Shown here: positions 7,014 through 13,115 of the stretch, in pieces
Numbering within the stretch: position 1 is the stretch's first letter
Layout of the letters: the number at the start of each line of letters is the position of its first letter
Source: Methanomicrobia archaeon
Lineage (GTDB): Archaea; Methanobacteriota_B; Thermococci; Methanofastidiosales; B48-G16
NCBI GenBank assembly: GCA_023133315.1
Contig: JAGLWR010000017.1
Span: 1-13,115, forward strand
Direction of reading: 5' to 3'
Length of the DNA stretch: 13,115 nucleotides
Notes under the pieces: generated by a model
Seen by the model: the letters and a program-made list of their open reading frames with translations, nothing else
What the model was told of the DNA's origin: nothing
Database searches by the model: none
Made by a program: the position numbers and the translations under genes

Positions 7014-7607
7014 ATGATGGAAGACGAAGAGATGAATGTAAAAGATATATTTACTGAGATGAAAGATATATCAGAGCTGGTCCTGGATCTAGCTTACTCC
7101 TCAGTTTTTTTTGATAACGATGAGATAGCTGAAGAAGTTCATGAACTGGAGGAAAGAATGGGTGAACTCAACTATAAAATTAAAACAATGGCTACACTTG
7201 CCGTAAGAACGAGAGAAGGCGCTGAAAAAATCTCTGAAATCCTGGAAGTTGCCTCTGCTTCAGAGGATATAGCAAATGCTGCTGGAGATATCTCCAATAT
7301 TATTAAAAGAGGTTTTAAGATCCATCCTGTGATACTCCAGGCGTTGAAAGAAGCAGAAGAAAAAATAGCGAAAGTAGTGATAAAAGAGAACTCAAACCTT
7401 GCAGGATTAAAGATAAGAGAAAGTGAATTGGCTACGGCTACTGGAGAATATATAATAAGTATAAAGAGAGGAAAAAAGAGGATTTATAATCCCGATAAAG
7501 AAACGACTTTGAAAGTGGGAGACACGCTATTGGTGAGAGGTACAGAGGAAGGAGAGAACCTTCTGAGAAAAATATGTGATGGGGAGATAAATGAATGGAG
7601 AAATTGA
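7014..7607 (+). CDS. PhoU-like / TrkA-C (RCK_C) protein, first of a tandem pair
   Basis: 197 residues. Residues about 8-110 are an all-helical PhoU-like bundle (EMKDISELVLDLAYSSVFF, then HELEERMGELNYKIKTMA and ASASEDIANAAGDIS). Residues about 118-188 form a TrkA-C/RCK_C domain: NSNLAGLKIRESEL, an IKRG strand, then NPDKETTLKVGDTLLVRG. RCK_C domains sense ligands (c-di-AMP in several bacterial K+ systems) in channels and transporters; PhoU bundles are regulatory. The protein is soluble, with no membrane helix, so it is likely a regulator of an ion transport system encoded elsewhere. ATG at 7014, 7017 or 7032 could each start it; the TATA box favours the first two. It overlaps the next gene by 17 nt. 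Confidence 0.82.
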   Translation: MMEDEEMNVKDIFTEMKDISELVLDLAYSSVFFDNDEIAEEVHELEERMGELNYKIKTMATLAVRTREGAEKISEILEVASASEDIANAAGDISNIIKRGFKIHPVILQALKEAEEKIAKVVIKENSNLAGLKIRESELATATGEYIISIKRGKKRIYNPDKETTLKVGDTLLVRGTEEGENLLRKICDGEINEWRN

Positions 7608-8166
7608 TCTCAGGGGTATAAAAGATATCCTAGTTGACATAAAAGATACTTCTGAGTTAATGATAGATCTCGCGTACACATCGCTTCTCTACCGTAACGA
7701 GAAGATAGCTGAAGAGGTCTTTAACTTAGAAAAAAAAATGAACAAACTAAATTATAAACTGAAACTCATGACATTAAGGGCTGCGAGAACAGAAGAAGCG
7801 GAGAAACTTATAGCCATCTTAGAGATAGCGAATGCTACTGAAGTAATAGCCGATGCAGCGTTAAAGATAGCTGAAAATGTCTTCAGAGAAAAGATACATC
7901 CTATCTTTATAGAAGCCATGAAAGAGGCAGACGAAATAATAATAAAAGAAGCTGTAACCAAAAACTCCCGAATGATAGATAAAACTGTAAAAGAACTGAA
8001 CGTTAAGACAAATACGGGCATGCACATATTTCTTGTAAAAAGAGGAAACAAGTACATCTACAGATTGGATAATTTGACGTTTAAAGAAAATGATATTATC
8101 TTTGCTGAAGGTCCTGAGGATGGAAAAAAAGAGATCGAAGAACTTCTTGGTGTAAGTGAAGCGTGA
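7591..8166 (+). CDS. PhoU-like / TrkA-C (RCK_C) protein, second of the pair
   Basis: 191 residues, clearly paralogous to the preceding protein (aligned by eye, very roughly 40% identical in the helical half: KDxSELxxDLAYxS, IAEEVxxLExxM, LNYKxKxM, KIHP). The PhoU-like bundle spans about 10-112 and the RCK_C-like domain about 118-186. The RCK_C half is less canonical than in the first copy: the VGD turn is END and the NPD segment is RLDN. This suggests a different or lost ligand. The start overlaps the upstream gene by 17 nt, and GGGGAG at 7581-7586 supplies a Shine-Dalgarno just before ATG 7591, as expected inside an operon. The TGA (8164-8166) lies within the P1 helix of the antisense RNase P RNA. 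Confidence 0.82.
   Translation: MNGEIDLRGIKDILVDIKDTSELMIDLAYTSLLYRNEKIAEEVFNLEKKMNKLNYKLKLMTLRAARTEEAEKLIAILEIANATEVIADAALKIAENVFREKIHPIFIEAMKEADEIIIKEAVTKNSRMIDKTVKELNVKTNTGMHIFLVKRGNKYIYRLDNLTFKENDIIFAEGPEDGKKEIEELLGVSEA
8124..8130 (-). terminator. T7 tract downstream of the RNase P RNA
   Basis: Seven A on the plus strand, so T7 on the minus strand, 31 nt past the predicted RNA 3' end and inside the second PhoU/RCK_C gene. It is the longest T-run in the area and a plausible terminator for rnpB; the precursor would then be trimmed back to the P1 helix. Confidence 0.4.
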
Positions 8167-8443
8167 GCGACCTATAGCCTACCTTCTGTACTTGCAGTAT
8201 TTGACTAAGCGACCTACCTTTGCCTCAAACTGGAACTCATCGGCTTAATTTGGTCTTGCATGCCTGGGGAAAGGGCCGTTTCATCCTTCCTGATACAGTC
8301 TTCATCTTTCTCAGAATCATTATCATTCTATGCCAGAGGTTTCGTTTCTGTTCCCTTATCAACGGATCTCTCCTGAACCCAGTTCCAGTTACATGGATAG
8401 AGCTTCCTCAGGCTTAAAGCCCGAAACTGCAGATCGCTCACGC
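8161..8443 (-). ncRNA. rnpB: RNase P RNA (catalytic subunit), archaeal
   Basis: A 283-nt RNA that, with its proteins, cleaves 5' leaders from pre-tRNAs. Read on the minus strand, the ends pair as a perfect 10-bp P1 (GCGTGAGCGA with TCGCTCACGC; 8434-8443 with 8161-8170). P2 is TGCAGT/ACTGCA (8426-8431 with 8193-8198). P3 is GGGC-loop-GCCT just inside. P4 pairs AGCTCTATC (8396-8404) with GGTAGGCT (8176-8183), leaving one bulged U, a universal feature of RNase P. CR-I is GAGGAAGCTC, CR-II/III AACAGAAACGAAACC (8338-8352), CR-IV lies around GCAAGACCAAATTAAGCC (8242-8259) and CR-V is ACAGAAGGTAGGCTAT (8174-8189). Helix order P1-P2-P3-P4...P2'-J2/4-P4'-P1' is right. This fills the gap between the two protein genes. 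Exact ends may shift by a few bases. Confidence 0.95.
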
Positions 8444-8463
8444 AATAAATATTTAGAGTAAAA

Positions 8464-8472
8464 GTTTTTATA
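8464..8472. promoter_or_regulatory. TATA element between rnpB and the M29 aminopeptidase gene, probably shared
   Basis: GTTTTTATA on plus, TATAAAAAC on minus. Its centre (8468) is 25 nt from the 5' end of the RNase P RNA at 8443, and about 26-35 nt from the GTG (8494) and ATG (8503) starts of the aminopeptidase. Purine/A-rich bases flank it on both sides (GTAAAA on plus, AGTAAGG on minus), so either orientation could have a BRE. The 59 bases between the genes hold no better second element. Confidence 0.6.
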
Positions 8473-8502
8473 CCTTACTGATAAAATCAAACAGTGATTA
8501 AC

Positions 8503-9588
8503 ATGTTATCAAAACTTGCACAGGTAATAACAGATTATTCTGTTAAGATAAAAGAGGGAGACCTCGTAGTAGTACAATCGAGCTATCTATCGGCACCGTT
8601 GTTAGAAAAAATTGTAGAAAACATCATGAAAAAAGGAGCGCATTTCGATTACAGAGTGGAGATAGAAAACATGAATGAGATATTTTTTAAATATGCAGAG
8701 GATGAGCAGTTGAAATATGTGTCTCCTATAACTAAAACTACGGTGGAGAATGCTGACGTGTTCATCAGTATATGGGCAGATATCAATCCAAAAAGTTTGA
8801 GTAGTATTGATTCTCAGAAGCTTTCCACAAGAGCCGCAGCACGAGCAGAGATCACAAAGATATTCACGGAACGAGAAGCGAAGGGAGAACTGCAGTGGAC
8901 ATTGGCACCGTACCCCACACAGGCAATGGCACAGGAAGCGGGAATGTCCTTTATTGATTATCGAGATTTCGTGTTCGGTGCGTGCTTGCTGGACAAAGAA
9001 AATCCCATAGAAGAATGGAAAAAAATATCCAAAGAACAACAGAAAGTAGTTGACTATCTCAATAAAAAGGACGAAATGCGGTACGTGGGAGAGGATACTG
9101 ACTTAACATTATCGGTAAAGGGAAGAAAATGGATAAACTGCGATGGAAAAAAGAACATGCCTGACGGTGAAGTATTTACGGGACCTATAGAAGACTCTGC
9201 CAACGGAAAAATAAGGTTCACGTATCCCGGGATATACATGGGAAAAGAGATTGAGGACATAAAACTAAGTTTTAAAGACGGTGAAGTGGTAGATGCAAAA
9301 GCTGCGAAAGGTGAAGATTTACTTAAAAAACTGCTTGAAATTGAGGGAGCTAAAAGAATAGGAGAGATAGCGATTGGAACAAACTACGGTGTCCAAAAAT
9401 TTACAAAAAACATGCTTTTTGATGAAAAAATGGGAGGAACAATGCATCTAGCTATTGGAAGAGCGATCCCTGAATCCGGTGGAAAGAACTTTTCCAGTAT
9501 TCACTGGGACATTCTCAAGGACATGAAAAATGGAAAGATATATGCGGACGGCGAACTCTTTTACGAAAATGGAAAATTCTTGATTTAA
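8503..9588 (+). CDS. M29-family metalloaminopeptidase
   Basis: 361 residues, the usual length for the thermophilic aminopeptidase T/AmpS family: cytoplasmic, two-metal enzymes that remove N-terminal residues from peptides. The C-terminal catalytic half carries the expected metal-ligand set: E223 (MPDGEVFTGP), E288 (IGEIAIGTN), H315 (GGTMHLAIG), then H334 and D336 (SIHWDI). The N-terminal half (about 1-200) forms the dimerisation and substrate-chamber domain. I choose the ATG at 8503; an in-frame GTG at 8494 adds MIN and sits exactly where TATA spacing would place a leaderless start, so it is a real alternative. Diverges from rnpB and converges on adk with a 4-nt stop-codon overlap. Confidence 0.92.
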   Translation: MLSKLAQVITDYSVKIKEGDLVVVQSSYLSAPLLEKIVENIMKKGAHFDYRVEIENMNEIFFKYAEDEQLKYVSPITKTTVENADVFISIWADINPKSLSSIDSQKLSTRAAARAEITKIFTEREAKGELQWTLAPYPTQAMAQEAGMSFIDYRDFVFGACLLDKENPIEEWKKISKEQQKVVDYLNKKDEMRYVGEDTDLTLSVKGRKWINCDGKKNMPDGEVFTGPIEDSANGKIRFTYPGIYMGKEIEDIKLSFKDGEVVDAKAAKGEDLLKKLLEIEGAKRIGEIAIGTNYGVQKFTKNMLFDEKMGGTMHLAIGRAIPESGGKNFSSIHWDILKDMKNGKIYADGELFYENGKFLI

Positions 9589-10229
9589 TCCTTTTTTATT
9601 CTATTTAAAATTTTTTCTATTTTCCAGTAGACTCTTTCTATGTCCTGATCACCGTTTACTGTCTTTAATATCCCTTTAGTGAAGTAATATTTTATGAGGG
9701 GGAGAGTTTTCATTTTGTATGTTTTTATTCTGCTGTACATTGTCTCTGCATTGTCGTCTTCTCTTTTATAGAGCTTTTCTCCGCATCTGTCGCAGATACC
9801 TTCCGCTGCAGGAGGATTGTATATCTCATGGTATACCTCGCCGCACTTACATGACAATCTCCCAACAGATCGTTTAACAAGTCTTTCATCGGGCACCTGA
9901 ATCTCTATGACTGTGTCCAACCTTTTTTCTTCTTCCTCAAGGATTTTATCCAGGATTTTCGCTTGTTCCAACGTTCTCGGAAAGCCGTCCAGAATAAAAT
10001 CATATAAATCTTTAATTTCATCCCTTATTATATCTATAACTACCTCATCGGGTACTAATTCTCCTTTATCCATATATTTTTTTGCCTTTAATCCAGGTAC
10101 TGTTCCTTTTTTTACAGCTTCCCTGAGAAGATCGCCTGTAGATATATGGGCTATCCTGAATTTCTGTTCTATAAGCTCTGCCTGCGTTCCTTTTCCTGCT
10201 CCTGGAGGAGCCAACAAAATGAGTCTCAT
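9585..10229 (-). CDS. adk: Adenylate kinase, bacterial-type long form with zinc LID
   Basis: 214 residues; catalyses ATP + AMP = 2 ADP. P-loop PPGAGKGTQ (8-16), AMP-site STGDLLR, DGFPRT (the core Arg after the FP), and a long LID (about 120-165) bearing four Cys: SCKCGEVYH and CDRCGEK, a structural zinc site. The first pair is C-x-C, one residue shorter than the usual C-x2-C. This is the long bacterial-type enzyme rather than the short archaeal AdkA. A minus-strand TATTTAAAT 25 nt upstream of the ATG gives adk its own leaderless promoter, 44 nt past the dnaJ stop. Stop overlaps that of the M29 gene (TTAA). Confidence 0.95.
   Translation of the reverse strand: MRLILLAPPGAGKGTQAELIEQKFRIAHISTGDLLREAVKKGTVPGLKAKKYMDKGELVPDEVVIDIIRDEIKDLYDFILDGFPRTLEQAKILDKILEEEEKRLDTVIEIQVPDERLVKRSVGRLSCKCGEVYHEIYNPPAAEGICDRCGEKLYKREDDNAETMYSRIKTYKMKTLPLIKYYFTKGILKTVNGDQDIERVYWKIEKILNRIKKD
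9592..9616 (+). terminator. T-tracts after the M29 aminopeptidase gene
   Basis: T6 at 9592-9597 and another T6 at 9611-9616, starting 4 nt after the stop codon. They coincide with lysine/asparagine codons of the convergent adk C-terminus. Plausible archaeal terminator for the plus-strand gene. Confidence 0.5.
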
Positions 10230-10250
10230 AACTGTAAATTTTTATATTCA

Positions 10251-10258
10251 TTTAAATA
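10251..10258 (-). promoter_or_regulatory. TATA box for adk
   Basis: Reads TATTTAAAT on the minus strand, centred about 25 nt upstream of the adk ATG (10229), in the 44-bp gap after dnaJ. There is no obvious T-tract terminator after dnaJ, so adk may also be reached by read-through from dnaKJ. Confidence 0.5.
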
Positions 10259-10273
10259 GATTTTTGGTTACAT

Positions 10274-11350
10274 CTACGATGAGTGTAGTCCCAATAGTTC
10301 TTTATACAATTCTTTTTCCCTTTTGGTCAATTTTTCTGGTGTTCTAAACACTATTTTAATTATCTGATCTCCTTTTCCAAACGATCCCATTCTAGGCAAT
10401 CCCTTACCTCTCAGTTTTATTTCATCACTATACTGGGTTCCTGACGGGATTTTGATCTTTTTATTTCCATAAAGCGTTGGTACTTCGATCTCTGTTCCTA
10501 AAACTGCTTCCGGGAAACTGATCTCTGCTCTGTAGAGTATGTTGTTTCCATCTCGCTTGAAGATCCTGTGAGAGGTTACACTGACTGTGACGTAGAGATC
10601 GCCATAACTTCCACTGTACTCCCCCATCTCCTTATATCTGAGACTAACACCGTCTCTTATCCCCTTTGGGATCTCTACCATTACAGAACTTTTTTCCCTG
10701 AGTCTTCCATTTCCGTCGCAGAATTTGCATTTCTTTGTAATTAGTTTCCCCTTGCCGTTGCACTGAGGACACGGCATTATTCTCACAAACTGGGAAAATC
10801 CCATCCTCCTGACTTCTTTTACCTCACCCGCTCCTTTACAGAGATCACAGGTTTTAAAATCCTCAGGATTTTCTGCCCCAGTGCCATCACAAAAATCACA
10901 TCTCTTAGTTCTTGTATAGGTAACGTTTTTTTTAGTCCCGAAGGCAACATCTTCTAACTCTATCCTAATCTCGGCATGTATATCCCTCCCTCTCTCCGGA
11001 CCTCTTCTAAAAAAATCTCCTCCAAAATTAAACCTAAAAAAATCTTTAAAAATATCAGAACTTCCAAAAAGGTCTCTGAAAATATCCTCGAAATTCACCC
11101 CCCTGAAGATATCCTCACGGGTATACCGTGCATCAACTCCGCTATGCCCATACGTATCGTACAACTTCCTTTTCTCGTTGTCTGAAAGGACGGCATAAGC
11201 CTCTGATATTTCTTTAAATTTTTCTTCCGCATTTGAATCGGGGCTTACATCGGGATGATACTTCCTTGCAAGTCTTTTATATGCTTTTTTTATCTCCTCC
11301 CTGGATGCATTTCTCCTTACCCCTAAGACTTCATAATACTCTTTTTTCAT
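10274..11350 (-). CDS. dnaJ: Chaperone protein DnaJ (type I Hsp40)
   Basis: 358-residue type I J-protein that delivers substrates to DnaK and stimulates its ATPase. J-domain 1-68 with HPD at 32-34; Phe/Gly-rich linker about 78-116 (DLFGSSDIFKDFFRFNFGG); four zinc repeats C-x2-C-x-G-x-G at 151-158, 168-175, 194-201 and 208-215; then the C-terminal beta substrate-binding domains. All elements are intact; the C-terminal tail is short. The start is 12 nt past the dnaK stop, with GTGAT at about 11353-11357 as Shine-Dalgarno, so it is co-transcribed with dnaK. Confidence 0.97.
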   Translation of the reverse strand: MKKEYYEVLGVRRNASREEIKKAYKRLARKYHPDVSPDSNAEEKFKEISEAYAVLSDNEKRKLYDTYGHSGVDARYTREDIFRGVNFEDIFRDLFGSSDIFKDFFRFNFGGDFFRRGPERGRDIHAEIRIELEDVAFGTKKNVTYTRTKRCDFCDGTGAENPEDFKTCDLCKGAGEVKEVRRMGFSQFVRIMPCPQCNGKGKLITKKCKFCDGNGRLREKSSVMVEIPKGIRDGVSLRYKEMGEYSGSYGDLYVTVSVTSHRIFKRDGNNILYRAEISFPEAVLGTEIEVPTLYGNKKIKIPSGTQYSDEIKLRGKGLPRMGSFGKGDQIIKIVFRTPEKLTKREKELYKELLGLHSS

Positions 11351-11362
11351 TCAATCACAGGG

Positions 11363-13115
11363 TCAATCTTTCTTTTCCTCTCCTTCTTTCTTTTCTTCTT
11401 CCTTAGTCTGATAAAGCCTTGAAGAAACCTTGTAAACCTCGTTGTTCAGCTCCTCTATTGCAGAGTTGATATCCTGTATGTTTTCACTGCCCATTACACT
11501 TTTGAGCTTCTCTTTTGCTTTATTTATGTTTTCCTTTTCTTCTTCCGTAACCTTATCCCCCAGATCTTTTATCGTCCTTTCTGTAACATGAAGTATATGA
11601 TCAGCTTTGTTTCTTGTCTCTATCAACTCTTTAAGCTTTTCATCTTCTTTGGCAAACTTCTCAGCTTCCTTTTTCATCTTTTCTATATCTTCGTCTTTTA
11701 ACGTGGATGAGCCGCTTATCGTTATCGAAGCATCTTTATTTGTGGCTCGATCCTTTGCAGTCACGTGCATTATCCCGTTTGCATCTATCTTGAACGTGAC
11801 CTCTATCTGCGGAATGCCCATGGGAGCCGGCGGTATCCCTGAGAGGGTAAATCTCCCGAGAGAATGGTTATCTTTAGCCAGTGGTCGTTCCCCCTGAAGA
11901 ATGTTAATATCTACAGACATCTGATGATCCTCTGCAGTTGTAAATATCTTAGCTTTTTCACAGGGTATTGTGGTATTTCTATCAATTACACGTGTAAGTA
12001 TTCCCCCTTTGGTCTCTACGCCAAGAGATAATGGAGTAACATCCAGGAGAAGTATATCTTTAACGTCTCCTCCAAGAACCCCTCCCTGTATTGCAGCTCC
12101 CATCGCTACACACTCGTCAGGGTTTATATCCTTTCTCGGATCTTTTGCAAAATATCGTCTTACTAACTCTCGTACGGCGGGCATTCTTGTTAATCCTCCA
12201 ACGAGAAGTATTCTATCGATATTTTCGGGCTCCAGTTTGGCATCTTTTAAAGCCTGTGTTATCGGTCCTTCTGTTTTCCTTAAAAGATCCTCTGTCAACC
12301 CTTCAAACTTTGTTCTTGTCACCGTCTTTACAAGATGCTTCGGCCCCGTGGAATCAGCTGTTATGTAAGGGAGATTAATTTCAGTTTGCATCACACTCGA
12401 AAGCTCAATCTTAGCTTTTTCAGAAGCGTCCTTCAATCTCTGCAGTGCCATTTTATCTTTGGAAAGATCTATTCCCGTATCTTTTTTGAATTCTTCTATT
12501 AAATAATCCATTATTCTTTTATCCCAGTCATCTCCACCTAACTGTGTATTCCCACTCGTAGCAACTACCTCAAAGACGCCTTCACCGACATCGAGTACGG
12601 AAACATCAAACGTACCTCCGCCCAGATCATAAACGAGGATAGTCTGATCTTCTTTAATCTTATCGAGACCGTAAGCCAAACAGGAAGCTGTGGGCTCATT
12701 TATTATCCTCTTTACTTCCAATCCTGCTATCTCCCCTGCAGCCTTTGTCGCTTCCCTCTGAGAGTTATTGAAATAAGCTGGAACCGTAATGACGGCTTCT
12801 TTTATCTTTTCACCCAGATAATTCTCAGCATCCCTTTTCATTTTTTGAAGAACAAACGCAGATATCTCTTCTGGAGTATATTCCTTTTTTCCTATCTTAA
12901 TTTTTTCTTTTGTGCCCATTTTTCTCTTTATTGATGTGACTGTCCCGTCGGGGTTGCTGATACTCTGCCTCTTTGCAGGTTCACCGACTATCATCTGTCC
13001 TTCCTTTGTGAATGCGACAACGGAAGGTGTCGTCCTGTTTCCTTCAGCGTTTGGAATCACTTTTGACGTTCCACCCTCAATTACAGCCATACATGAATTT
13101 GTAGTTCCTAAATCT
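11363..13115 (-). CDS. dnaK: Chaperone protein DnaK (Hsp70), N-terminus beyond right edge
   Basis: About 583 residues are visible; only a few N-terminal residues should be missing, because the frame at the edge reads DLGTTNSC just before MAVIEGG, the phosphate-1 motif. The Met at 13088-13090 is therefore internal, not the start. The protein couples ATP hydrolysis to binding of unfolded polypeptides. Visible: NEPTASCLAYGLDK, phosphate-2 VYDLGGGTFDVSV, adenosine motif LVGGLTRMPAVRELV, interdomain linker and DVTPLSLGVETKGG, then a helical lid and a Glu/Lys-rich tail ending EEEKKEGEEKKD. The nucleotide domain lacks the insertion of about two dozen residues seen in Gram-negative Hsp70s, matching archaeal and Gram-positive forms. 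Archaeal DnaK is generally regarded as acquired from bacteria. grpE is likely next to it outside the window, but that is not seen. Confidence 0.97.
   Translation of the reverse strand, partial: DLGTTNSCMAVIEGGTSKVIPNAEGNRTTPSVVAFTKEGQMIVGEPAKRQSISNPDGTVTSIKRKMGTKEKIKIGKKEYTPEEISAFVLQKMKRDAENYLGEKIKEAVITVPAYFNNSQREATKAAGEIAGLEVKRIINEPTASCLAYGLDKIKEDQTILVYDLGGGTFDVSVLDVGEGVFEVVATSGNTQLGGDDWDKRIMDYLIEEFKKDTGIDLSKDKMALQRLKDASEKAKIELSSVMQTEINLPYITADSTGPKHLVKTVTRTKFEGLTEDLLRKTEGPITQALKDAKLEPENIDRILLVGGLTRMPAVRELVRRYFAKDPRKDINPDECVAMGAAIQGGVLGGDVKDILLLDVTPLSLGVETKGGILTRVIDRNTTIPCEKAKIFTTAEDHQMSVDINILQGERPLAKDNHSLGRFTLSGIPPAPMGIPQIEVTFKIDANGIMHVTAKDRATNKDASITISGSSTLKDEDIEKMKKEAEKFAKEDEKLKELIETRNKADHILHVTERTIKDLGDKVTEEEKENINKAKEKLKSVMGSENIQDINSAIEELNNEVYKVSSRLYQTKEEEKKEGEEKKD

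Noticed and set aside
8220..8417. 65-residue open frame in the gap after the PhoU/RCK_C pair
   Set aside because: It lies wholly inside the antisense RNase P RNA, has no promoter or Shine-Dalgarno, and its composition does not look like a protein.
8161..8443. Possible SRP 7S RNA, because the ends pair in a long helix
   Set aside because: The conserved SRP helix 8 GGAA-loop pattern is absent, whereas RNase P CR-I to CR-V and the P4 bulge are all present on the minus strand.
9907..10347. 146-residue plus-strand open frame opposite adk and dnaJ
   Set aside because: It is a mirror of well-conserved minus-strand coding sequence and lacks any recognisable protein pattern. The same holds for the other long antisense frames in lhr, dnaK and serS.
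13088..13090. Met codon as the start of DnaK
   Set aside because: The frame continues upstream as DLGTTNSC, the conserved phosphate-1 motif, so the true start lies beyond the window.
1..13115. CRISPR array, tRNA genes, insertion sequences or defence genes
   Set aside because: No regularly spaced repeats, no cloverleaf with CCA-side features in the gaps, and no transposase, nuclease or integrase signatures were seen on either strand.

Overview
This is a gene-dense, AT-rich stretch of an archaeal chromosome made almost entirely of housekeeping genes. Archaeal markers are an Lhr-type helicase, a single LSm protein, an archaeal dUTPase, two PhoU/RCK_C proteins, an RNase P RNA, and TATA boxes about 25 nt upstream of start codons (leaderless transcripts). 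The DnaK-DnaJ pair, the SerRS and the zinc-LID adenylate kinase are of bacterial type, a mix seen in euryarchaea. A Thermoplasmatota-like lineage is my best guess but is not proven. Heavy AGA/AGG arginine usage and Lys/Glu-rich proteins would fit a thermophile.

Layout, left to right. The N-terminus of a HAD phosphatase runs off the left edge (minus). It diverges from a full-length Lhr helicase (plus). Lhr converges, with a 4-nt overlap, on an HDDC2/YfbR-like HD nucleotidase (minus). The HD gene diverges across 50 bp from serS (plus), which converges on an EamA/DMT transporter (minus). Divergent from the transporter is a plus-strand cluster: lsm, dut (1-nt overlap) and a small two-helix membrane protein of unknown function. 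A second plus-strand unit holds two overlapping paralogous PhoU/RCK_C genes.

The RNase P RNA gene lies tail-to-tail with that unit on the minus strand, in a gap of about 330 bp without a protein gene. Its P1, P2, P3 and P4 helices can be drawn by hand, including the bulged U of P4. It diverges from an M29 aminopeptidase (plus), which converges, again with a 4-nt TTAA overlap, on adenylate kinase (minus). dnaJ and the 5'-truncated dnaK (both minus) fill the rest; dnaK runs off the right edge.

Functional threads are RNA processing (RNase P RNA, Lhr, LSm), nucleotide-pool maintenance (dut, HD nucleotidase, adk), translation (serS), and protein quality control (dnaK, dnaJ, aminopeptidase). The least explained items are the tandem PhoU/RCK_C pair with no transporter beside it and the small membrane protein. 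I see no CRISPR array, insertion sequence, prophage or defence island. The window looks like conserved backbone; its main interest is compact regulation: shared divergent TATA boxes, stop codons overlapping opposite genes, and an RNA gene antisense to a protein-gene tail.
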